Assembly (NCBI RefSeq): GCF_001667885.1
Contig: NZ_LZJW01000081.1
Location: 1 to 56,519 of the forward strand
Source of the DNA: Mycobacterium scrofulaceum
GTDB taxonomy: Bacteria; Actinomycetota; Actinomycetes; Mycobacteriales; Mycobacteriaceae
DNA length: 56,519 nt
Direction of reading: 5' to 3'
Numbering within the stretch: position 1 is the stretch's first letter; each line of letters begins with the position of its first letter. A program made the position numbers and the translations under genes. The notes under the pieces were generated by a model that did no database searches, was not told where the DNA came from, and saw only the letters and a program-made list of their open reading frames with translations. This document shows positions 34,094-42,583 of the stretch, in pieces.

Positions 34094-34126
34094 GACGGCA
34101 CCGCAGAGTTCTTCTGCGGTGCCGTC
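34094..34126 (+). terminator. Strong hairpin terminator after erp
   Basis: GACGGCACCGCAGA pairs perfectly with TCTGCGGTGCCGTC around a five-base loop (34108-34112), beginning 24 bases after the erp stop and followed by GAATTT. A 14-pair uninterrupted stem is strong evidence of termination. Confidence 0.85.
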
Positions 34127-34173
34127 GAATTTCGCTGGCAGATTAGCCGCGCCGGTGGTCGTGTCGTCTCATC

Positions 34174-34200
34174 ATTAACATTAGAAACACAAGTAACATC
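34174..34200 (+). promoter_or_regulatory. Three 9-base direct repeats upstream of the amidase gene (MtrA-like)
   Basis: ATTAACATT, AGAAACACA and AGTAACATC follow one another without spacing, sharing an AACA core every nine bases, and end five bases before the GTG at 34206. Tandem nine-base repeats of GTAACA/GTCACA type are known for the response regulator MtrA, which controls peptidoglycan hydrolase genes. The repeats are seen; the regulator is inferred. TAACAT at 34194 could also serve as a -10. Confidence 0.45.
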
Positions 34201-34205
34201 GCCTG

Positions 34206-35864
34206 GTGTCTCGTAGTCGTGGGCCGACGACGTTGCTCACCGCCATCGCGGCGACCGTCGTCATCGTCTCCTGGGTGGCGGACGCGGCGCGCGACCACGG
34301 CACCGCCAGCTCGCCACCGGCCCATGACACCCAGCTGACCGAACAGCCGCTCGTCGGGTTGGGCGGCGGCGTCACGGTTCGCCAGATCAGCCAGGAGACC
34401 CCCTTCTCCCTGGTCGCGCTCACGGGCGACCTGGCGGGCACCTCGACCCGCGTGCGGGCCAGGCGGCCGGACGGTTCGTGGGGGCCCTGGTACCAAACCG
34501 AGTACGAGACGGCGGCGCCTGACGGGGCGGCGGCGGCCGGATCGCTCGAGGGACCGCGCGGGACCGACCCGGTGTTCGTGGGCACCACCACCACGGTGGA
34601 GATCGCGGTCACCCGTCCGATCGATGCGCCGCTGACCCTGGGGCCACCAACCGCCGGCGGCGGAGCGCCGTCCGCACCGCCCACCGACACCGGCCTGGGC
34701 TACAAACCGGCGTCCCGGGAACAACCCTTCGGGCAGAACATCTCCGCCATCCTCATCTCCCCGCCGCAAGCGCCGGCGAAGGCACAGTGGACGCCGCCGT
34801 CGGGGGTGTTGATGCCCGGCCAGGCCCCCGCCATCATCAGCAGGGCGGAGTGGGGCGCCGACGAGTCGCTGCGATGCGGTAGTCCGCAGTACGACAACGG
34901 AATTCGCGCCGCCGTCGTGCACCACACCGCGGGCAGCAACGACTACTCACCGCTGGAATCGGCCGGCATCGTCAAGGCCATCTACACCTATCACAGCAAG
35001 ACCTTGGGCTGGTGCGACATCGCCTACAACGCCCTGGTCGACAAGTACGGCCAGGTGTTCGAGGGCAGCGCCGGCGGCCTGACCAAAGCGGTCGAGGCCT
35101 TCCACACCGGCGGATTCAACCGCAACACCTGGGGCGTGGCGATGATCGGCAACTTCGACGACGTACCGCCGACGCCGATCCAGCTGCGCACCCTGGGCCG
35201 GTTGCTCGGCTGGCGGTTGGGCCTGGACGGCGTCGACCCCAAGGGCACCGTGTCGCTGGAGTCGGCGGGTAGCCACTACACCACCTTCCCGGCCGGTTCC
35301 GTCGCGACGCTGCCCACGATCTTCACGCACCGCGACGTCGGCAATACCGATTGCCCGGGCAACGCCGCCTACGCGCTGATGGACGAGGTGCGCGACGTCG
35401 CTGCGCATTTCAACGATCCGCCCGAGGAATTGATCAAGGCCCTGCAGGGCGGTGCTATCTACGACCACTGGCAGGCGATGGGCGGGATGAACAGCGTGCT
35501 GGGCGCGCCGACGTCCCCCGAGGACAGCGCGGAGGGCGACGCGCGGTACGTCACGTTCGCCCGCGGTGCGATGTACTGGTCGCCGGAAACCGGCCCGCAG
35601 CCCGTCACCGGCGCGATCTACGACGCCTGGGCGTCACTGAGCTACGAACGCGGACCGCTCGGCTTGCCGACCAGCGCGGAACTTCAAGAGCCGCTGCAGA
35701 TTACGCAGAATTTTCAGCATGGGACGCTGAACTACGAGCGCCTCACCGGCAACGTGACCGAGGTCGCGGAGGGCATCACCACGCCGCTCTCGACGCAATC
35801 GCCGAGCGGCCCCACCGTGCCGCCCGAACACTTCTCGTTACCGGCGCACCCGTCAGCCACCTAG
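34206..35864 (+). CDS. Secreted N-acetylmuramoyl-L-alanine amidase with LGFP repeats (Rv3811 orthologue)
   Basis: A 552-residue exported protein likely to cleave the amide bond between muramic acid and the stem peptide. A signal sequence (LLTAIAATVVIVSWVADA) begins the protein. A region of about 170 residues of beta type follows. The amidase/PGRP domain (about residues 215-400) has AEWGADESLR, the zinc-ligand VHHTAGSNDYS, GWCDIAYNALVDKYGQVFEG and THRDVGNTDCPG. The C-terminus has LGFP repeats (GGMNSVLGAPTSPE, YERGPLGLPTSAE), which bind the cell wall in corynebacteria. Its 3' end overlaps the opposing HAD gene by twelve bases. PE_PGRS62, which follows Rv3811 in M. tuberculosis, is absent. Confidence 0.93.
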   Translation: MSRSRGPTTLLTAIAATVVIVSWVADAARDHGTASSPPAHDTQLTEQPLVGLGGGVTVRQISQETPFSLVALTGDLAGTSTRVRARRPDGSWGPWYQTEYETAAPDGAAAAGSLEGPRGTDPVFVGTTTTVEIAVTRPIDAPLTLGPPTAGGGAPSAPPTDTGLGYKPASREQPFGQNISAILISPPQAPAKAQWTPPSGVLMPGQAPAIISRAEWGADESLRCGSPQYDNGIRAAVVHHTAGSNDYSPLESAGIVKAIYTYHSKTLGWCDIAYNALVDKYGQVFEGSAGGLTKAVEAFHTGGFNRNTWGVAMIGNFDDVPPTPIQLRTLGRLLGWRLGLDGVDPKGTVSLESAGSHYTTFPAGSVATLPTIFTHRDVGNTDCPGNAAYALMDEVRDVAAHFNDPPEELIKALQGGAIYDHWQAMGGMNSVLGAPTSPEDSAEGDARYVTFARGAMYWSPETGPQPVTGAIYDAWASLSYERGPLGLPTSAELQEPLQITQNFQHGTLNYERLTGNVTEVAEGITTPLSTQSPSGPTVPPEHFSLPAHPSAT

Positions 35865-36674
35865 CCACCAGCGCTCCAGCACCCGGCCCACCCCGTCGTC
35901 GTTGTTGACGGCGGTCACCTCGTCCGCCGCGGCCAGCACGTCGGGATGCGCGTTGCCCATCGCCACGCCGTGACCGGCCCAGCGCAGCATCGGCAGGTCA
36001 TTGGGCATGTCGCCGAAAGCCAGCACCTCGCCGCTGGAGATCTGCAACGGCCTGGCGATCTCGTCCACGCCGGTGGCCTTGCTGGTGCCGAGCGGCACGA
36101 TCTCCACGAGGCCGTTGTTGGTGGAGTAGGTGATATCGCCCTCGATGCCGACATGCCGGGCCAGCGCGGCGGCCATGTCGGCGCTGCGGGCCCCACTCTT
36201 GCGGATGAGCAACTTGATTGCGGGCGCGCTGAGCAGGTCCTCGATCGACACCTCGGTGTTGTCCGGGTTCAACCACGCGTGCTCGTAGCCCGGCGAGCTG
36301 ATGAATTGGGGGGTTGCCGTGTCGTGGGCGCGTTCGCCGATTCGCTCGACGGCCAGGCCGGCGCCCGGGATGACACGCGTCGCGAGCTCCGCCAGCTCGG
36401 CCAGCGTGTCGACGGGCAACGTCCGCGTCGACACCACCCGGTCGGTGGCCGGGTCGTAGACGACGGCGCCGTTGGCGCACACCGCGATCGGCGCGAAGCC
36501 GAGCGCGTCGACGACGGGGCGGATCCACCGCGGCGGGCGGCCGGTCGCCACGACGAACGTCGCACCGGCATCGACGGCGGCGCGCACGGCATCGCGGGTG
36601 CGCGGGGTGATGGTTTCGTTGTCGTCGAACAGGGTGCCGTCGACGTCGCAGGCGATGAGCGCCGGCTGAGTCAC
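35853..36674 (-). CDS. Cof-type HAD hydrolase (Rv3813c orthologue)
   Basis: A 273-residue HAD-superfamily phosphatase of the Cof/IIB type, acting on small phosphorylated metabolites. Motif I is ACDVDGTLFDD with the nucleophilic Asp, motif II is VVATGRPPR, the lysine motif lies in GTSKATGVDEI, and motif IV is LAFGDMPNDLPML. The C2-type cap sits between motifs II and III. The start is GTG at 36674. It lies downstream of the three acyltransferase genes in the same direction, with a gap of 46 bases, and may be cotranscribed with them. The substrate is unknown. Confidence 0.93.
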   Translation of the reverse strand: MTQPALIACDVDGTLFDDNETITPRTRDAVRAAVDAGATFVVATGRPPRWIRPVVDALGFAPIAVCANGAVVYDPATDRVVSTRTLPVDTLAELAELATRVIPGAGLAVERIGERAHDTATPQFISSPGYEHAWLNPDNTEVSIEDLLSAPAIKLLIRKSGARSADMAAALARHVGIEGDITYSTNNGLVEIVPLGTSKATGVDEIARPLQISSGEVLAFGDMPNDLPMLRWAGHGVAMGNAHPDVLAAADEVTAVNNDDGVGRVLERWWLGG

Positions 36675-36720
36675 TGTGCAGTCATCTGGACGGTTCCGCG
36701 TTCGCAGCTCGCCGGTGTGG

Positions 36721-37506
36721 TCAATGCACTCCGCTCTGGTCCTGTCCGGGCCGGGTCACGCCGTCGGTGCCGTACTTCTGCATCCGCGCCTGCAGCTCCG
36801 ACAGACGGATCGCCCGTGAATCCTCCTGGCTGGGCGCGGTGCCGCCCAGGCGCCGCGGGACCCAGTATTCGCCTTCCGGGTGGGGGTATTCGTCCTGCAC
36901 CTGGTACAGCAACGCGTTCATCGCCTGGCGCAGCGCCGCGTTGAGCTGTTCGGGCGTGCCGTGCGGCTGCAGCGGTCGACCCGCGGCGACGGTGATCGGA
37001 ACCTTGTTGCGCCACAATTTCTTCGGATGATCCTTGGGCCAGATCCGGTGAGCGCCCCAGACGATCGTCGGGACGATCGGCACCTGGGCGTCCAGCGCCA
37101 TGCGGGCCGCGCCGCTCTTGAACTCGCGCAGCTCGAAACTCCGGCTGATCGTGGCTTCGGGATGCATCCCGATGAGCTCGCCCTGGCGTAGGCGCTGCAC
37201 CGCGACCTCGAGCGCGTCATGGCCGGTCCTGCGGTCCACCGGGATCAGCCTGGCGTGGTTGATCACGTAGTTGACCGCCTTCACGTCGGCCATCTCGGCC
37301 TTGATCATGAAGTACGCCCGCCGGCCGCGTTCGCGCACCGCGAGCAGCGTTGGCAGCCAGTCCAGGTAGCTGGTGTGGTTTTGGGCCAGCAGGGCGCCGC
37401 CCCGCTCGGGGATGTTTTCCAGGCCGCGAAAGGTGAACTTGGTTCCCTGCATCGCGACCATCGGCGGCACGACCCACTCGCACAGCCGGTAGAACCCCTC
37501 GGGCAT
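36721..37506 (-). CDS. PlsC-type 1-acylglycerol-3-phosphate acyltransferase, copy 3 (Rv3814c orthologue)
   Basis: A 261-residue lysophospholipid acyltransferase-family enzyme that would transfer a fatty acyl group to a glycerophosphate or similar lipid at the inner membrane. The catalytic NHTSYLDW box (HX4D) is followed by the substrate-binding HPEATIS box and by IVPTIVWGAHRIW. A C-terminal extension of about 60 residues (YPHPEGEYWVPRRLGG) is shared with its two neighbours. The start ATG at 37506 is 14 bases after the stop of the upstream paralogue. The lysophosphatidate substrate is inferred from the family only. Confidence 0.92.
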   Translation of the reverse strand: MPEGFYRLCEWVVPPMVAMQGTKFTFRGLENIPERGGALLAQNHTSYLDWLPTLLAVRERGRRAYFMIKAEMADVKAVNYVINHARLIPVDRRTGHDALEVAVQRLRQGELIGMHPEATISRSFELREFKSGAARMALDAQVPIVPTIVWGAHRIWPKDHPKKLWRNKVPITVAAGRPLQPHGTPEQLNAALRQAMNALLYQVQDEYPHPEGEYWVPRRLGGTAPSQEDSRAIRLSELQARMQKYGTDGVTRPGQDQSGVH

Positions 37507-37520
37507 GTCTTCTCCTTCGC

Positions 37521-38276
37521 CTACCGCGACGGCCGTCCACTACGACCCGCGGCCCGGGCCGCGGCCTCGTCCGCCTCCATCCGGGCGGCCTCCGCCATGG
37601 TCGGTGCCCCGCCGCCGAGCCGGCGCGGCGTCCAGTACGCGCCGGGTTCGTGCGGATAGTCCTCTTGGACGTGGTGTAGCAGTGCGGTCATCGACTCGCG
37701 CAGGGCGGCGTCGGTCCGCGCGATGTCTCCGGCGGCCGGCACTGGCGCGCCTGCTTGCACTTTAATCGGCACCTTGGCGCGGCCCAGGTTGCGTGGGTGA
37801 TCCTTGGTCCAGATGCGGTGGGCGCCCCAGACGATCACCGGGATGATCGGGACGTCGGCTTCGATGGCCATGCGGGCGGCGCCGGTCTTGAATTCCTTGA
37901 GCTCGAAGCTGCGGCTGATGGTGGCCTCCGGATACACCCCGACCAGCTCGCCCTCGCGGAGCCGCTGCACGGCCACGGCGTAGGCGCCGGCCCCGGCGCC
38001 GCGGTCCACCGGGATCGTTCGGGTGTGCTTGATCAAAAAGTTGACGATCCGCACCTGCTGCATCTCGGCCTTGATCATGAACCGCAGCCGGCGTCCGCGC
38101 CTGTGCACGGCCAGGGCGGCGGGCAGGAAGTCGACGTAGCTGGTGTGGTTGATCGCGATCACGGCGCCGCCGGAGTCCGGGATGTTCTCCTCGCCGCCGT
38201 AGGAGATCTGAGTGGCGGTGGCCAGCACCACCAGCCGAGCCAGAACCTCGAGCGTGCGGAAGATCGGCTCCACCAT
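37521..38276 (-). CDS. PlsC-type acyltransferase, copy 2 (Rv3815c orthologue)
   Basis: A 251-residue paralogue of the genes on either side. It has NHTSYVDFLP (HX4D), the YPEATIS box in VGVYPEATISRSFELKEF, and IIPVIVWGAHRIWTKDHP. The shared tail reads YPHEPGAYWTPRRLGG. The membrane-binding N-terminus (LEVLARLVVLATATQIS) is hydrophobic. It is six bases downstream of the next paralogue, so all three form one operon. The middle gene has a shorter C-terminus that is rich in Ala/Arg. Whether the three enzymes differ in chain-length or acceptor preference cannot be read from the sequence. Confidence 0.92.
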   Translation of the reverse strand: MVEPIFRTLEVLARLVVLATATQISYGGEENIPDSGGAVIAINHTSYVDFLPAALAVHRRGRRLRFMIKAEMQQVRIVNFLIKHTRTIPVDRGAGAGAYAVAVQRLREGELVGVYPEATISRSFELKEFKTGAARMAIEADVPIIPVIVWGAHRIWTKDHPRNLGRAKVPIKVQAGAPVPAAGDIARTDAALRESMTALLHHVQEDYPHEPGAYWTPRRLGGGAPTMAEAARMEADEAAARAAGRSGRPSR

Positions 38277-38282
38277 CGTTCG

Positions 38283-39050
38283 CTACTCCGGAGCTCCCGT
38301 GGATCGAGCCCGGCGAGCAGCGCGAGCGGCGGCCTCCTCGGCGTCCATCTGGGCGGCTTCGGCCAGCGACGGGGCACTGCCGCCCAGCCGGCGCGGCACC
38401 CAGAACTCACCCGCCGGGTGCGGCCCGTACATCTCCTGGGCCTGCTCCAACAGGTGTTGCATCCGCGAGTGCAGCAGGCCCTTGAGTTCCTCGACACCCA
38501 GCGTCGGTTCGATCGGCTCGCCGACGAGCACCGTGATCGGCACCTTCGGGCGCATCAGCTTCTTGGGGTGCCCCTTGGTCCAGATGCGCTGCGCGCCCCA
38601 GACGATCACCGGAACGATCGGCACCCCGGCCTCGACGGCCATCCGGGCGGCGCCCGATTTGAACTCCTTGATCTCGAAGCTGCGGCTGATGGTTGCCTCC
38701 GGATAGACGCCGACCAGCTCGCCGTCCTTGAGATTCCTGACCGCCTCCTCGTAGGACGCGGCCCCATCCTGCCGGTTCACCGAGATGTGCCGCAGGCTGC
38801 GCATGATCGGGCCGGTGATCTTGTGGTCGAACACCTCCTGCTTCGCCATGAACCGCACCTTGCGACCCAGTCCTTGCTGGTAGGCGGGCAGACCCGCGAA
38901 GGTGAAGTCGAGGTAGCCGGTGTGGTTGATGGCGATGACCGCGCCGCCGGTTTTGGGCAGGTTTTCGACGCCCGAGACGGTGATCTTGAGGCCCTGAAGG
39001 CGCCACACCAGGCGGGCGAGTTGGATGACAGTCCCGTATACCGGTTCCAC
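38283..39050 (-). CDS. PlsC-type acyltransferase, copy 1 (Rv3816c orthologue)
   Basis: A 255-residue acyltransferase, first of the three-gene operon. The HX4D box is NHTGYLDF, with Gly where the two paralogues have Ser, followed by YPEATIS and IVPVIVWGAQRIWTKGHP. The start is GTG at 39050. The C-terminal YGPHPAGEFWVPRRLGG segment is common to all three, so the trio arose by duplication and has kept one architecture. It is divergent from the Rv3817 remnant, with 61 bases between the starts. Confidence 0.92.
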   Translation of the reverse strand: MEPVYGTVIQLARLVWRLQGLKITVSGVENLPKTGGAVIAINHTGYLDFTFAGLPAYQQGLGRKVRFMAKQEVFDHKITGPIMRSLRHISVNRQDGAASYEEAVRNLKDGELVGVYPEATISRSFEIKEFKSGAARMAVEAGVPIVPVIVWGAQRIWTKGHPKKLMRPKVPITVLVGEPIEPTLGVEELKGLLHSRMQHLLEQAQEMYGPHPAGEFWVPRRLGGSAPSLAEAAQMDAEEAAARAARRARSTGAPE

Positions 39051-39111
39051 AGCTGATCAGCCTAATGCTCCTGGCTGTGAGTGACCCGAACTGCCGAAAA
39101 GGAGGCCCCCC

Positions 39112-39213
39112 GTGAGCTTCCCCGCGGCCCCCGTGCCGCCGCCGGAGGTGGTCGGCCGGTTTGCCGCCGGCAGGCCGGTGACGTGGGACGCCGATGATGC
39201 CGGCTCGCGCTAA
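39112..39213 (+). pseudogene. Rv3817-type phosphotransferase remnant (33 codons)
   Basis: A GTG with a very strong ribosome site (AAAGGAGG, 39097-39104) opens a frame of only 33 codons: VSFPAAPVPPPEVVGRFAAG, then RPVT, then WDADDAGSR and a stop. The first 24 residues resemble the start of the aminoglycoside-phosphotransferase-like Rv3817, which in M. tuberculosis lies at this place between Rv3816c and Rv3818. The last nine resemble the end of such enzymes, which often finish in a LWDA-type string. The simplest reading is an in-frame internal deletion that removed almost the whole gene. The identification is from memory of the family and is inference; a genuine small protein cannot be excluded. 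Confidence 0.55.
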
Positions 39214-39278
39214 GCTCGGGGGCTGAAAAGTCGTTAGCCGGCCGCGGGCGGTAAAGGTCCTTGCGGCGGCCCAGGAAG

Positions 39279-40835
39279 GTGTTTGTGCACGTCACCAGCG
39301 TCGGTCACGCCGGATTTCTGATCGAGACCCCAGCGGGCAGCATCCTCTGCGACCCGTGGGTCAATCCCGCGTACTTCGCGTCCTGGTTCCCGTTCCCGGA
39401 CAACAGCCGGCTCGACTGGGACAGGCTGGGCGACTGCGACTACCTGTACGTGTCGCACCTGCACAAGGACCACTTCGACGCCAAGAACCTGGCGGAGCAC
39501 GTCAACAAGGACGCGATGGTGCTGCTGCCGGATTTCCCGGTGCCTGACCTCCGAAATGCGTTGCAGGAGCTGGGTTTCTACCGGTTCTTCGAGACCAGCA
39601 ACTCGGTCAAACACCGCGTCAGCGGCCCGAAGGGCGAGCTCGACGTCATGATCATCGCGCTGCGAGCGCCGGCCGACGGGCCGCTCGGCGACTCGGCACT
39701 GGTGGTTTCCGACGGCGTCACAACGGCTTTCAACATGAACGACGCCCGACCGGTCGACCTCGACATGTTGGCATCGGCGTTCGGCCACATCGACGTGCAC
39801 ATGCTGCAGTACTCCGGCGCCATCTGGTACCCGATGGTCTACGACATGCCGGCCCGCGCCAAGGAGTCGTTCGGCGTCCAGAAGCGGCAGCGGCAGATGG
39901 ACCGCGCCCGGCAGTACATCGCCCAGGTGGGCGCGACGTGGGTCATCCCATCGGCCGGTCCGCCGTGCTTCCTGGACCCCGAGCTGCGCGACCTCAACGA
40001 CGACCACGGCGATCCGGCCAACATCTTCCCGGACCAGATGGTGTTCCTCGACCAGATGCGCAGCCACGGTAACGACGGCGGCCTGCTGATGATCCCCGGC
40101 TCGACCGCGGACTTCACCGGAACCACCCTGAACTCGCTGAGCCACCCGCTGCCCGACGACCAGGTCGAAGCGATCTTCACCACCGGGAAGCAGGCCTACA
40201 TCGCCGACTACGCCGAGCGCATGGCGCCCGTGCTGGCCGCCGAGAAGTCGCGGTGGGCCCCGCCCACCGGGGAACCGCTGCTGGAGCCGCTGCGTGCGCT
40301 GTTCGAACCGATCATGTCGCAAAGCGACGAGATCTGCGACGGTATCGGTTATCCGGTCGAGCTCGTGATCGGACCCGAGACCGTCATTCTGGACTTCCCT
40401 AAACGCACTGTGCGCGAACGCATTCCCGATGAGAAGGTCCGCTACGGGTTCGCCATAGCGCCGGAGTTGGTCCGCACCGTGTTGCGCGACCGGGAACCGG
40501 ATTGGGTGAACACGATCTTCTTGTCCACCCGATTCAGGGCGTGGCGCGTCGGCGGCTATAACGAGTACCTGTACACCTTCTTCAAATGCCTCACCGACGA
40601 GCGAATCGCCTACGCCGATGGCTGGTTCGCCGAGACGCATGACGATTCTTCGTCGGTCACGCTGGACGGCTGGGAGATTCAGCGCCGATGCCCCCACCTC
40701 AAGGCGGACCTGTCGAAATTCGGTGTGGTGGAGGGCAACACGCTGACCTGCAACCTGCATGGCTGGCACTGGCGGTTGGACGACGGTCGCTGCCTGACGG
40801 CGCGGGGCCACGAACTGAGAAGTTCACGGGCATGA
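39279..40835 (+). CDS. Metallo-beta-lactamase-fold / Rieske [2Fe-2S] protein (Rv3818 orthologue)
   Basis: A protein of about 518 residues combining an N-terminal metallo-beta-lactamase fold with a C-terminal Rieske iron-sulfur domain. The metal motif is VSHLHKDHFDAKNL (HxHxDH), and other MBL strings are VGHAGFLIETPAGSILCDPW and IDVHMLQYSGAIWYPMVYD. The Rieske pair is CPHL and CNLHGWHW near the C-terminus. The layout recalls CMP-sialate hydroxylase-type and UlaG-like proteins, but the substrate is unknown. The GTG at 39279 matches the orthologue; the GTG at 39285 has better spacing from AGGAAGG. The stop overlaps the next gene (ATGA). Confidence 0.92.
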   Translation: MFVHVTSVGHAGFLIETPAGSILCDPWVNPAYFASWFPFPDNSRLDWDRLGDCDYLYVSHLHKDHFDAKNLAEHVNKDAMVLLPDFPVPDLRNALQELGFYRFFETSNSVKHRVSGPKGELDVMIIALRAPADGPLGDSALVVSDGVTTAFNMNDARPVDLDMLASAFGHIDVHMLQYSGAIWYPMVYDMPARAKESFGVQKRQRQMDRARQYIAQVGATWVIPSAGPPCFLDPELRDLNDDHGDPANIFPDQMVFLDQMRSHGNDGGLLMIPGSTADFTGTTLNSLSHPLPDDQVEAIFTTGKQAYIADYAERMAPVLAAEKSRWAPPTGEPLLEPLRALFEPIMSQSDEICDGIGYPVELVIGPETVILDFPKRTVRERIPDEKVRYGFAIAPELVRTVLRDREPDWVNTIFLSTRFRAWRVGGYNEYLYTFFKCLTDERIAYADGWFAETHDDSSSVTLDGWEIQRRCPHLKADLSKFGVVEGNTLTCNLHGWHWRLDDGRCLTARGHELRSSRA

Positions 40836-41176
40836 CCGGCGCCCACGGCCAGTGTTACGACGACGGCCTGGTTCAGCTGGATCGTGCGGCGATCACGCTG
40901 CGCCGCTACCACTTTCCCTCCGGCACGTCCAAAGTCATCGCGCTGAACGCGGTTCGCGGGTACAAGGCCGAGGGGCTGGGCCTGCTCACGCATCGCTTCC
41001 GGATCTGGGGCAGCTCGGACTTGCGCCGCTGGCTGCCGCTGGACGTGAGCCGGCCGTTCAAGTCGACGCTGATCACGCTGGACGTGCCGGGCATCTCGCC
41101 CAGTCCGGCCTTCACACCGGCGCGGCCCGAGGAGTTCACCGCGCTCCTGGACGAGCTGCTAAGTCAGCGCGGTTAG
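40832..41176 (+). CDS. Small conserved protein coupled to the MBL/Rieske gene (Rv3819 orthologue)
   Basis: A 114-residue protein with no membrane segment or catalytic motif. It opens MTGAHGQCYDDGLVQLDRAAI and continues TLRRYHFPSGTSKVIALNAV, a beta-rich pattern that suggests a PH-like fold. The ATG at 40832 overlaps the preceding stop by four bases, so the two proteins are made together and may act together. The 3' end overlaps that of papA2 on the other strand by 18 bases. The function is unknown. Confidence 0.85.
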   Translation: MTGAHGQCYDDGLVQLDRAAITLRRYHFPSGTSKVIALNAVRGYKAEGLGLLTHRFRIWGSSDLRRWLPLDVSRPFKSTLITLDVPGISPSPAFTPARPEEFTALLDELLSQRG

Positions 41177-42583
41177 CCGCGAGTGCGCGAGGACGTGGCC
41201 GCGTCTGCCGTCGGCAACCCGGAGATACGCCGACTTCAACGCGTCGATGTACCGGCCCACCGATTCGCGAGCGATGGGGTTGTCGGGAAACAGGACCGTC
41301 ACCTTGGTCTCGTGTTGTAGCCGGATGACCCAGAGCGAGACTTGGTGGGATACCCTGCCCTCGTCGTAGATCCGGAAGTTCAAGTCGGAGTTCGCGACCG
41401 AGGACAGCGGGGCGATGCTGGCGTCCAAAAACGACATCACGAAGTTGCCGGGCCGGGGCCGGCCCAGACCCGCCGCAGGGGGCGCCAACTCCAGCACCCG
41501 GTCGAACGGAACGGCGGCCAACTCGATGCCTGAATCGAACGACGCCTGCGCGGAGTTCGCCGCGCGCTCGAAAAGCCCGGCGTCGACGTCGACGGTGACC
41601 GGAACCAGGCCGGTGAACCAGCCCGTCGTCATCAATTCCGTTGGCGTCCTTCGAGTGTCCGTGGTCGTTACCGCGGAAAACGTGTCGGCGCCGGTCAATT
41701 CACGGTGCGCGAGGCCCGCGCAGCCGAACACACCGCCGCTGAAGCGAGCACCCGCGGCGACGCAGGCCCGCTCGAACCGTTCCGTCTGCCGCTCGTCCAG
41801 CAACGTCTCGGTGACGAGCTTGCCGGCATACGGCACCGTCAGGTCGCCGAGTGGCAGCGGGAAGTACGGCAGGGTTCCATCGTTGGCGGCGGCGAAGTCG
41901 ATCCACGCCCGCACCTCGGGGGAGTCCGCGGTCAACGCGGCCATCTCGTTCCATTGCTGCACGCAGTAGTCGCCGTAGCGCCCGGCCTCCGGGAGTTCGA
42001 CGGGTGCGCCGCCCCCGATCAGAGTGGCGTACATCAGGTGGATCTCCGTGAAGAGCACGCCGACGATCATCGGGTCGACGCAGAGGTGGGCGATGCTCGC
42101 GTAGAAGGTGAAGTGATCATCGCTTTGCACCACTCCGAAGAAGAAACAATCCCATTGCAGCGGATGCGGGGTCGAAATGTGGTCGCGCAATTCCCGGGGC
42201 GTCAGCGCCCCGTGCTCGACCGGGACGAGTTCGATGTCGTCGGGGTTCGCGATGGTGTGGCGGACGATGTGTTGCGCGTCGCGGTACTCGAACCAGCTGT
42301 GGTAGGTGTCGTGCCGGCGAATGTGCGCATTGATCGCGTAATTCATGGCGCGGACGTCACAGCGGCCCGGGACCTCCCAGGTGAAGATCATCAGGCGGGA
42401 CATGTCCAGACCCCGCGCCGCGTGATCGCTGTAGCGCCGGAGGTGTTGGGTTTGCTGGTAACTGGGCGGAACCATACTGGACGGCGCCGCTTCCGCTTTG
42501 GCCTTTGTTGCGGGTGAAGCGTGCCAACAGATGACGGAGCGCGCCTGCGGTGTCCAGTCTCGAAGCGTTGTTATGCCGAACAC
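41159..42583 (-). CDS. papA2: Acyltransferase PapA2 (sulfolipid-type)
   Basis: In M. tuberculosis PapA2 puts the first acyl chain (palmitate/stearate) on position 2' of trehalose-2-sulfate in sulfolipid-1 synthesis. This 474-residue protein is strikingly similar to it, beginning MFGITTLRDWTP and including ICWHASPATKAKA, ARGLDMSRLMIFTW and GNFVMSFLDASIAPLS. The condensation-type active site is His166-x3-Asp170 in SIAHLCVDPM, the same unusual form as in PapA2. The start is GTG at 42583. Since the sulfotransferase Stf0 is not in this window, the acceptor could be trehalose or sulfated trehalose. It is divergent from sap across a 434-base gap. Confidence 0.93.
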   Translation of the reverse strand: MFGITTLRDWTPQARSVICWHASPATKAKAEAAPSSMVPPSYQQTQHLRRYSDHAARGLDMSRLMIFTWEVPGRCDVRAMNYAINAHIRRHDTYHSWFEYRDAQHIVRHTIANPDDIELVPVEHGALTPRELRDHISTPHPLQWDCFFFGVVQSDDHFTFYASIAHLCVDPMIVGVLFTEIHLMYATLIGGGAPVELPEAGRYGDYCVQQWNEMAALTADSPEVRAWIDFAAANDGTLPYFPLPLGDLTVPYAGKLVTETLLDERQTERFERACVAAGARFSGGVFGCAGLAHRELTGADTFSAVTTTDTRRTPTELMTTGWFTGLVPVTVDVDAGLFERAANSAQASFDSGIELAAVPFDRVLELAPPAAGLGRPRPGNFVMSFLDASIAPLSSVANSDLNFRIYDEGRVSHQVSLWVIRLQHETKVTVLFPDNPIARESVGRYIDALKSAYLRVADGRRGHVLAHSRLTALT

